This document shows positions 57,738-64,000 of a stretch of 64,000 nucleotides of DNA, piece by piece. The stretch's first letter is position 1. Each line of letters opens with the position of its first letter. The stretch comes from Rhabdothermincola sediminis (GTDB lineage Bacteria > Actinomycetota > Acidimicrobiia > Acidimicrobiales > Acidimicrobilacustridaceae). The translations under genes and the position numbers were made by a program. The notes below the pieces were generated by a model. That model was given only the letters and a program-made list of their open reading frames with translations. It did no database searches and was not told where the DNA came from. The DNA is taken from NCBI RefSeq assembly GCF_014805525.1, contig NZ_JACFSZ010000006.1, forward strand, positions 1 to 64,000. Direction: 5' to 3'.

Positions 57738-57785
57738 TGCTACTCCTCACCTTCGGTTGTTGCCCCGCGCACGGCTCGGGATGAC

Positions 57786-59015
57786 CTACCGGCGCTTCTT
57801 CTTGCCTTCGACCGGAATGAACAGGTCGGCTAGATCTTCCATCGACTTGGCCACGCCCGACTTGGGCGCGACGAGCACGACGGCCTCTCCCTTGTTCACC
57901 GCCTGGGGGACCACCACGTCGCTCGGGACCAGCGCCTCCGCCTGCACCCCGAGCGTGCGCTCCACCTCGCCCACGTCGAGCTTCACCTTGGAGTTCGCCC
58001 GGTTGAGGATGAGCTTGACCTTCTCCATCGGCGTGTTGAGCAGGCGCAACGTCTGCAAGCCGATCTTGACGTTCTTGATGTTGGGGATGTCCATGCCCGC
58101 GACGAGCAGGACGTCGTCGCTCTCCTCGATCAAGCCGAGCACCACGTCGTTGAAGTAGGCCGGCGTGTCGATCACGACGAACGCGCAGAACTGCCTGAGC
58201 AGCTCGACGATCCTGACCATCTCGGTCGCCCCGATCTGGTCGGCGAACGCCGGCTCCAGCGGTGCCGGCAGCACCCGCAGCCCGGACGGGTTGTGGGTGA
58301 TGAGCAGGCTCTGCATCAGCGCGAGGTCGAGCCGGTCGAGCGCGGAGACCGCGTCGACGATCGTGTGCTGCGGCGCGAGCTTCAACATCACGGCGATGTC
58401 GCCGAACTGCAGGTCGGCGTCGATCAGCACCACTGGTCGCTCGCTCCGTTGCGCGAGCACTACGGCCAGGTTCGTGGCGATCACCGACTTGCCCGCGCCC
58501 CCCTTGGTGGAGAACACGGTGATCACCCGCCCGAGGCCCTCACCTTCGGCGAAGGAGGTGGGAACGGGGGCCGACACCGCCGGGGTGAGCGTGGCGGCCA
58601 CCCGGGCCACGGCCTCGGCCAGTTGGCCGCTGTCGACGGGGGCCTGCAGCACGTCTTTGACACCGGCCCGCAGCGCCCGCTGGAGGAGCTCGGTGGTGAG
58701 CTCCGTCGTCACCATGATGGCGCCCACCTCCCGGCGGGCCGCCAGCAGCTGCTCCGCGGCCGTCAGCTCGACGGTGCCCGCGAACGAGGGACCGAGCACC
58801 ACCACGACCGGCTGGCCGCTCAGCCGGGCGGTGAGGTCGCTCAAGGAGGGGAACGGCGTCGCACCCTGCCCGAGCTGCATGGCGAGCCGCGAACGCACGG
58901 CCTGGTCGGCGTCGACGACCACCACCGCGACCTGCGGCGCACCGCCACCGCTGACCTGGCCCCCCACGGGTCGGGGCATCGCCTCGCCCGGCTGACCCGA
59001 GAACGGACTGGTCAC
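57786..59015 (-). CDS. cpaE: Tad pilus localization protein TadZ/CpaE (MinD-like ATPase)
   Basis: 409 aa. A receiver-like N-terminal domain (~28-150; VVVVDADQAVRSRL, with no clear phospho-acceptor context), then a MinD/ParA-type ATPase with deviant Walker A VFSTKGGAGKS (~168-177), VVLIDADLQFGDIAV and FVVIDTPAYFNDVVL. CpaE places the Tad machine at the pole in Caulobacter. The start overlaps cpaB stop region (59012-59015). Confidence 0.92.
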   Translation of the reverse strand: MTSPFSGQPGEAMPRPVGGQVSGGGAPQVAVVVVDADQAVRSRLAMQLGQGATPFPSLSDLTARLSGQPVVVVLGPSFAGTVELTAAEQLLAARREVGAIMVTTELTTELLQRALRAGVKDVLQAPVDSGQLAEAVARVAATLTPAVSAPVPTSFAEGEGLGRVITVFSTKGGAGKSVIATNLAVVLAQRSERPVVLIDADLQFGDIAVMLKLAPQHTIVDAVSALDRLDLALMQSLLITHNPSGLRVLPAPLEPAFADQIGATEMVRIVELLRQFCAFVVIDTPAYFNDVVLGLIEESDDVLLVAGMDIPNIKNVKIGLQTLRLLNTPMEKVKLILNRANSKVKLDVGEVERTLGVQAEALVPSDVVVPQAVNKGEAVVLVAPKSGVAKSMEDLADLFIPVEGKKKRR

Positions 59016-59872
59016 TCCTCGTTCCCCGCCGGTCCGTAGGGCGTCAACTGAGCCGGATCCTCGCCCGGGAGCGTCGAACCGATGGGGGCCGGCGGCGGCA
59101 GCGGTCGGGGCTGGTAGTCCTCGGCGACCAGGGTCAGGTAGATGCTCCCGCCCTGCTGGGCCATCGCGATCAGCTGCGCGGCCTGCGGGGGCACGTTGAA
59201 GGTGATGAGCCCGGTGTTGCCTGCCTGTGCCGCGCTGGCCTGGGTCCCGGTGGTACTGGCCTGCTCGCCCGGGGTCTGGAGGGCGTTCTGCCCGACGGCG
59301 AGGATCTGGACCTTCTGGTACAGGTACCGAGCGATCGAATCCAGCACGTAGGTGGCGGGCAGCTCGCCCGGAGAGGCGGCGGTCACCTTCGCCCCCTCCG
59401 TGTCGATGTCCTGGAAGACCAGGATGTTCACCTCGTCGCCAGGCTGTAGGAACCCGCCGACGCCACGCACCTGGTCGACCGAGACGGTGATCGCCACGTG
59501 ATCAGGGTTCTTCAGGCGTGCCCGGAAGGTGACCTGCGCAGCAGCGGGATCCACGAACATCCCCTGGATGATCACCGCGCCCGCCGGGATGTCGAAGAGC
59601 GCCACCTTCTTGATGATCTCATCGGTGCTGGCGATGGCCGTCGACGGCTTGAACTCCTGGGGGATCTTCGAGGTCCCGATGGAGCCGTCCTCCACCGCCG
59701 TCTTCCCCGGGATCCCCCGCTTGATCGGCGCCTTGGCGGCGAACACGTCGACCCGCTTGGCGTTGTTGTTCGCCCGGTCCTCGATGCCGCGCACGTAGTT
59801 GAACAGCAACAGCGCGGCCACGACCCCGACGGCGATGGCGCCCAGCAGGATCAGCGTTCTCCGAGAGCTCAC
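59012..59872 (-). CDS. cpaB: Tad pilus assembly protein CpaB (SAF domain)
   Basis: 286 aa. One N-terminal membrane helix, SAF domain with DVFAAKAPIKRGIPGKTAV and FDIPAGAVIIQGMFVDP, then a RcpC/CpaB-like region (ITVSVDQVRGVGGFLQPGDEVNILV) and a Pro-rich tail. In diderms CpaB works with the secretin; in a monoderm it may shape a wall passage. GTG start. First gene of the Tad operon. Confidence 0.88.
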   Translation of the reverse strand: MSSRRTLILLGAIAVGVVAALLLFNYVRGIEDRANNNAKRVDVFAAKAPIKRGIPGKTAVEDGSIGTSKIPQEFKPSTAIASTDEIIKKVALFDIPAGAVIIQGMFVDPAAAQVTFRARLKNPDHVAITVSVDQVRGVGGFLQPGDEVNILVFQDIDTEGAKVTAASPGELPATYVLDSIARYLYQKVQILAVGQNALQTPGEQASTTGTQASAAQAGNTGLITFNVPPQAAQLIAMAQQGGSIYLTLVAEDYQPRPLPPPAPIGSTLPGEDPAQLTPYGPAGNEE

Positions 59873-60009
59873 TCCGACCTCACTCCTCGTCCTTGGGCAC
59901 GACCCCTGTCCAGCCTGCCCGTTCCCTGTCCGTGGTCGCCCGGTGCGGTGAGCCGCCGCCAGCGTCGAGCGCTGGGCGGGTCAGTACCCCCGAACCGCTT
60001 GCTGCCCCT

Positions 60010-60038
60010 ATGTCGGCCGATTTCCCCGTAGGACTTAG
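60010..60038 (-). promoter_or_regulatory. Candidate FliA/WhiG-type promoter before the Tad operon
   Basis: On the minus strand TAAG-N16-GCCGACATA resembles the FliA/WhiG consensus TAAA-N15-GCCGATAA, one base too long in the spacer and with one mismatch in the -10 box. It lies in the 273-bp gap (59873-60145) between rpsA and cpaB, about 140 bp before cpaB. No other promoter-like sequence stood out in that gap. Confidence 0.25.
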
Positions 60039-60145
60039 TGGAACTCCCCGGAAAACCCCGAGAGCTCGACAGAATCCCGGGCGAACACTAGTCGATCCGG
60101 CCCATACGGGGTAGGGCTTCGACGCAGGGGGCGGTGTAGCTCGGC

Positions 60146-61504
60146 TCAGCTTTCCGCCGTGCTCGGTGGGTCGCCCGGTTCGGCCGGCTCGTCCGTGCCC
60201 GTCGCACCAACGCCTTCGGCACCGGCCACCTGCCCCTGCTCGGCGAAGTACTCCGCCCAAGCCTCCTGGCCCTCGGTCGCCTCGAACTCGGCTGCCCCGA
60301 TGTAGTTGCCTTCTTCGTCGTACGCGTGCTCGCCGAAGTGCTCCTGGTACTCGGCGGCCACCACCCCACCTTCGGCGGCTTGCTTGATCGACAGGCTGAT
60401 GCGGCGACGCTGGAGATCGAGATCGATGATCTTGACCCACAGCTCCTCACCCGGAGTGACCACCTGCTCGGGCAGGTCGACGTGGTGCGCGGACATCTCC
60501 GAGATGTGCACCAGCCCCTCGATGCCGTCGCCCACCTGCACGAAGGCGCCGAACGGGACCAGCTTGGTCACCCGCCCGTAGACCAACTCTCCCACCCGGT
60601 GGTTCGACGCGAACTCCTGCCACGGGTCCTGCTGGGTGGCCTTCAGCGACAGGCTGATGCGCTCCCGGTCGAGGTCGACGTCGAGGACCTGCACCTCCAC
60701 CTCGTCGCCCACCTGGACCACCGAGCCGGGATGGTCGACATGCTTCCAGGACAGCTCCGACACGTGGATGAGTCCGTCCATCCCCCCCAGGTCGACGAAG
60801 GCGCCGAAGTTGACCACCGACGAGACGACGCCCTTGCGCACCTCGCCCGGCTTGAGGTTGTGGAGGAAGTCCTCCCGCTGCTCCTTTTGGGTCTCCTCGA
60901 GCCAGGCTCGGCGCGACAGCACCACGTTGTTGCGGTTCTTGTCGAGCTCGATGATCTTGGCCTCGAGCGTCCGGCCCACGTAGGGCTGCAGGTCGCGGAC
61001 CCGTCGCAGCTCCACGAGTGACGCGGGGAGGAAGCCCCGCAGCCCGATGTCGAGGATGAGCCCGCCCTTGACCACCTCGATGACCGGGCCGGTGACGACG
61101 CCGTCTTCCTCCTTGGTCTTCTCGATGGCACCCCAGGCCCGCTCGTACTGGGCCCGCTTCTTGGACAGGACCAGCCGACCCTCCTTGTCCTCCTTCTGCA
61201 GGACGAGAGCCTCGACGCGATCACCCAACGAGACGATCTCCGCCGGATCGACATCGTTGCGGATCGATAGCTCGCGGGCCGGGATGACGCCCTCGGACTT
61301 GTAGCCGATGTCCAGCAGGACCTCGTCGCGGTCGACCTTGACGACCGTGCCCTCCACGATCTGCCCGTCCTCGACGTCGACCATGGTCTGGGTGTACGCC
61401 TCGTCGATCGACATGCCGCCCAGGTCGTCCTCGACGACCTGCCGGGGCACGTAGCGCCCCTCCTCGTCGAAGGTGCCCATCGACGATTCGTCGAGATCGG
61501 GCAT
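60146..61504 (-). CDS. rpsA: 30S ribosomal protein S1
   Basis: About 452 aa with four S1 RNA-binding domains: GQIVEGTVVKVDRDEVLLDI, DGVVTGPVIEVVKGGLILDI, GEVRKGVVSSVVNFGAFVDL and GELVYGRVTKLVPFGAFVQV, then an acidic Gly/Glu/Ala-rich tail of ~70 residues. It helps mRNA bind the ribosome. The start is uncertain: ATG at 61502-61504 is given; a TTG at 61559-61561 with a weak purine stretch upstream or an ATG at 61607-61609 are alternatives. Neighbours polA and coaE match the mycobacterial order. Confidence 0.93.
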   Translation of the reverse strand: MPDLDESSMGTFDEEGRYVPRQVVEDDLGGMSIDEAYTQTMVDVEDGQIVEGTVVKVDRDEVLLDIGYKSEGVIPARELSIRNDVDPAEIVSLGDRVEALVLQKEDKEGRLVLSKKRAQYERAWGAIEKTKEEDGVVTGPVIEVVKGGLILDIGLRGFLPASLVELRRVRDLQPYVGRTLEAKIIELDKNRNNVVLSRRAWLEETQKEQREDFLHNLKPGEVRKGVVSSVVNFGAFVDLGGMDGLIHVSELSWKHVDHPGSVVQVGDEVEVQVLDVDLDRERISLSLKATQQDPWQEFASNHRVGELVYGRVTKLVPFGAFVQVGDGIEGLVHISEMSAHHVDLPEQVVTPGEELWVKIIDLDLQRRRISLSIKQAAEGGVVAAEYQEHFGEHAYDEEGNYIGAAEFEATEGQEAWAEYFAEQGQVAGAEGVGATGTDEPAEPGDPPSTAES

Positions 61505-61694
61505 CGTGCCGGTGAGGGTGGAGGAACCGTGATCTACATCGGGGCTGGTCTGGTCGGGCAACGGGATCTCTCTTCGGGACGGAACCGGTCGGGTGCTCGT
61601 CGAGCACATGGGACGTGGATGGAAGAGCGCGCCAGAGCGCGCACGGCGGGCCAGCGTAGCACCGCGCCGGCCGGATCCCGGCGGCCGGGCGAGC

Positions 61695-62447
61695 TCAGGG
61701 TCGGTGCGCGATGAGCAGCAGCTCCGGATGGTCCAGGTCGGGACGGTTGGCGGCGTAGGCGCCCGGGGTCACGGACCAGATGGACCGGACCGTCAACCCT
61801 GCTGCCACCGCGAGGAGTCGCAGCTCCCGCGGGGTGAAGCAGCTCGTCCAGAGCTCCGCGGCACGCTCCACCCCCGCGGGGTCTCTGATGCTGGTGCGCT
61901 CGTGGTTGACCCCGGCCTCCGCATCGAAGGTGTCCGACTCCTCGAGGAACCGGACCGCGAAGTACGCGGAGAATGCCGAGACGGCCACCGCACCACCCGG
62001 CCGCACCGCTCGGGCCATGCCCGCCAGGACCTCCCCGTCAGGGTCCACCCAGCCCGGCCCACCCAGCAGCGACGCGTCGTCGACGGGGCCGCCGGCGAGG
62101 CCGAAGGCTCCCTGACACAGCGAGATCGCCGCCTCGAACTCCCCGTCGAACGGCAGGGCCCGAGCGTCGAGCCGCTCGAAGGTCACGTTCGGCGGAGCAC
62201 CCCGGCGCGCGAGGTCGACGAAGGTGGCGGAGATGTCGACCCCGTGCACGGCGATGCCCAGCTCGCCGAGCAAGTGAGCGTGCCGCCCGGGGCCACAGCC
62301 CACGTCGAGCACCCGATCGCCTGGCCGCAGGCCCAGCTGCTCGACCAGGAAGGTGACCTCCTGACGACTGCCCTTGGTGAACGAGTACCGCAGGTACGCC
62401 TCACCGAGGTGGTCGGCGAGCTCCTCGAACCAGTGCGACCCGCTCAC
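61695..62447 (-). CDS. Class I SAM-dependent methyltransferase
   Basis: 250 aa. VLDVGCGPGRHAHLL (motif I), VHGVDISATFVDLA, FEAAISLCQGAFGLAGG and AVRPGGAVAVSAFSAYFAVRF. Of the Methyltransf_25/11 type; substrate unknown. Sits alone between rpsA and the small membrane gene. Confidence 0.85.
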   Translation of the reverse strand: MSGSHWFEELADHLGEAYLRYSFTKGSRQEVTFLVEQLGLRPGDRVLDVGCGPGRHAHLLGELGIAVHGVDISATFVDLARRGAPPNVTFERLDARALPFDGEFEAAISLCQGAFGLAGGPVDDASLLGGPGWVDPDGEVLAGMARAVRPGGAVAVSAFSAYFAVRFLEESDTFDAEAGVNHERTSIRDPAGVERAAELWTSCFTPRELRLLAVAAGLTVRSIWSVTPGAYAANRPDLDHPELLLIAHRP

Positions 62448-62477
62448 GGCCGGCCACCGACGCCGCCGGCCGGAGCG

Positions 62478-62651
62478 TCAGAAGCGGTAGGCAGGGCACT
62501 CCCAGGTGGCCCGAGCCCAGTTCCAGGTCTTCGGCAGGTCGCCGCAGGCGTCTGCCGTCGCCACCGCTCTGAGGCCGTAGAACCCCGCCACGACGAGGGC
62601 CACGAGGAAGATGACGAACCAGACCGTGCTCCGTGTGTTCCTGTTCGGCAC
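62478..62651 (-). CDS. Small single-pass membrane protein
   Basis: 57 aa from the GTG at 62649-62651 to TGA at 62478-62480. A short basic start (PNRNTRSTV), one membrane helix (VWFVIFLVALVVAGFYGL), then an outer tail with two Cys and several Trp (ADACGDLPKTWNWA, WECPAYRF) that might form a disulfide. A G-rich stretch before the GTG may serve as ribosome binding site. The residue composition looks real for coding DNA, in contrast to the overlapping frames, which are Arg/Gly-rich. No family recognised. Confidence 0.65.
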   Translation of the reverse strand: MPNRNTRSTVWFVIFLVALVVAGFYGLRAVATADACGDLPKTWNWARATWECPAYRF

Positions 62652-62730
62652 AGCCGCCCCCCGGTGCGCTGGGGATCGCCCGATCCACTCTCGTGGCGCG
62701 CATCGTACGCCTGACCGTGGCCTCGGGTGC

Positions 62731-63999
62731 TCATCCCTTGGCGTCGGCCCAGGTCGCGCCGTGGGTCAAGTTCACCTCGAGTGGCACCCGGAGGTCGAAC
62801 GCACCACACATCGCGTCGAGCACCGCGGCCGTGACGGACTCCCGCTCCGCCGGGCGGCTCTCCACCAGCACCTCGTCGTGGACCTGGAGGACCAGGCGGG
62901 CATCGAGCCGCTGCTCCTCGAGGGCGGCGTCGAGCCGGACGAGCGCGACCTTGAAGATGTCGGCGGCCAGCCCTTGGATCCCAGCGTTCATCGCCTGCCG
63001 CTCACCTGCCTGGCGGATCCGGACGTTGCTCGAGCTCAGCTCCGGGATCTGCCGCCTCCGACCGAACAGGGTCTCGGTGTAGCCGCGCTCGCGGGCTTCG
63101 GCCACCGTGCGCTCCATGTACGCCCGCACGGCGGGGAAGGCCTCGAAGTAGGCGTCGAGGATCTCCTGCGCCTCGGAGGTGGAGATGCCGAGCCGCTGCC
63201 CGAGCCCGTAGGCCTCCATCCCGTAGGCCAGCCCGTACGAGACCATCTTGGCCTTCGACCGCTGGTCGAGGGTCACCGCCTTCGGGTCCACGCCGAACAC
63301 CCGGGCCGCGGTGGCGGTGTGGATGTCCTCCCCGGACTCGAATGCCGCGATCAGGCCCGGATCCTCGGCGAGGTGGGCGATGCAGCGCAGCTCGATCTGG
63401 TTGTAGTCGGCGATGGTGAACTCGTAGCCCGGCGCGGGCACGAAGGCCTTGCGGAACGCCCGGCCGATCTCGCTGCGGACCGGGATGTTGTGCAGGTTCG
63501 GCGCGTCAGAGCTCAACCGCCCGGTCCGGGCCACGGTCTGGTTGAACGTGGCGTGGATGCGCCCGTCGGGTGCCACCTCGGCGAGAAGGCCCTCGCCGTA
63601 GGTGGAGCGCAGCTTCTCCACTTCGCGGTACTGCAGCAGGTGCTCGATGATGGGGTGCTCACCGAGCAGCTTCTCGAGGGACGCCGCGTCGGTCGAATAG
63701 CCGGTCTTGGTCTTCTTCTGCGGCGTGAGGCCGAGCTCCTCGAACAGCACCTGCCGGAGCTGCGGCGTGGAGTTCACGTTGAACTCGTGGCCGGCGTCGG
63801 CCCACACCTGCCTGCGCAGCCGCTCGCAATCGTCGACCAGGGAGTCGCTGAGCCGTCGCAGCTCGTCGACGTCGACCCCGATGCCCGCGATCTCCATCTT
63901 GGCGAGCACCCGGACCAGGGGCGTCTCGACTTCGTCGTTGAGCGCCCGCAGGCCGAGGGCGTCGAGCGTCGATGCCAGCGGGTCGACCAGGAACGCCAG
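62731..63999 (-). CDS. polA: DNA polymerase I, C-terminal part (5' end outside window)
   Basis: 423 codons of the polymerase domain are in the window; the frame is open to the edge (LNDEVETPLVRVLAKMEIAG...). Motif A DYNQIELRCIAHLAEDP, motif B RSKAKMVSYGLAYGMEAYGL and motif C LVLQVHDEVLVESRP are complete. Motif B has Tyr (MVSYGLAYG) where E. coli and Taq have Phe; Tyr here removes discrimination against dideoxynucleotides and is also found in the mycobacterial enzyme. Upstream of rpsA as in mycobacteria. Confidence 0.97.
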   Translation of the reverse strand: MAFLVDPLASTLDALGLRALNDEVETPLVRVLAKMEIAGIGVDVDELRRLSDSLVDDCERLRRQVWADAGHEFNVNSTPQLRQVLFEELGLTPQKKTKTGYSTDAASLEKLLGEHPIIEHLLQYREVEKLRSTYGEGLLAEVAPDGRIHATFNQTVARTGRLSSDAPNLHNIPVRSEIGRAFRKAFVPAPGYEFTIADYNQIELRCIAHLAEDPGLIAAFESGEDIHTATAARVFGVDPKAVTLDQRSKAKMVSYGLAYGMEAYGLGQRLGISTSEAQEILDAYFEAFPAVRAYMERTVAEARERGYTETLFGRRRQIPELSSSNVRIRQAGERQAMNAGIQGLAADIFKVALVRLDAALEEQRLDARLVLQVHDEVLVESRPAERESVTAAVLDAMCGAFDLRVPLEVNLTHGATWADAKG

Positions 64000-64000
64000 C

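Overview
The window comes from a very GC-rich actinobacterium. Mycobacterial-type wall precursor genes (DprE1, DprE2 and decaprenyl-phosphate phosphoribosyltransferase), an F420-type luciferase-fold oxidoreductase, Flp/Tad pilus genes and several GT-C membrane proteins point to a deep-branching Actinomycetota lineage. Acidimicrobiia is my best guess; no rRNA gene is present to settle it.

Layout. (1) 1-620: the 3' end of an IS481/IS3-type transposase and the C-terminal remnant of an old large serine recombinase. (2) 599-13790: a ~13.2-kb integrative element bounded by 17-bp direct repeats; the right copy is the 3' end of a tRNA-Leu(GAG) gene. It carries a minus-strand mercury operon (CmtR-like regulator, MerA, small MerF-like protein, two membrane-anchored thioredoxin-fold proteins, CcdA-like protein, MerB, HMA-membrane fusion), a MobF relaxase, an IS110-family insertion, a six-copy 12-bp repeat array, a 59-aa protein and a large serine recombinase that reads into the tRNA. 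(3) 13.9-24.8 kb: core genome, mostly minus strand: LLM oxidoreductase, solute-binding lipoprotein, secG-tpiA-pgk-gap, rapZ, methyltransferase, GT-C protein, uvrC. (4) 24.8-44.8 kb: envelope polysaccharide and surface genes (GT-C proteins, flippase, GT2, polyprenyl-phosphate sugar transferase, a 1460-aa FN3-repeat surface protein) with nadA, uvrA and uvrB. (5) 44.9-48.6 kb: dprE2-ubiA-dprE1 on the plus strand, then coaE. (6) 48.6-59.9 kb: NarL-type two-component system, two Flp pilins and a minus-strand Tad operon (cpaB, cpaE/tadZ, tadA, a vWA-TadB fusion, tadC). (7) 60.1-64 kb: rpsA, a methyltransferase, a 57-aa membrane protein and the 3' part of polA.

How genes work together. The mercury genes overlap by 4-8 bases almost throughout, so they are probably one transcript: the regulator derepresses, MerB breaks C-Hg bonds, MerA reduces Hg(II), and the membrane and thioredoxin-fold proteins probably handle uptake and thiol redox. 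Five of the eight products carry adjacent cysteine pairs. The right part matches the order known from other actinobacteria (uvrC-rapZ...gap-pgk-tpi-secG and polA-rpsA-coaE-uvrB-uvrA), but here the two blocks lie side by side and yvcK and whiA are missing between rapZ and gap.

Strongest leads: the recombinase whose last codons lie in the tRNA, so that excision is predicted to add a 15-aa tail; the CcdA/thioredoxin mercury operon; the vWA-TadB fusion; a dyad upstream of the pilins next to a NarL-type regulator; and a DprE1 with Ala where benzothiazinones attack Cys.
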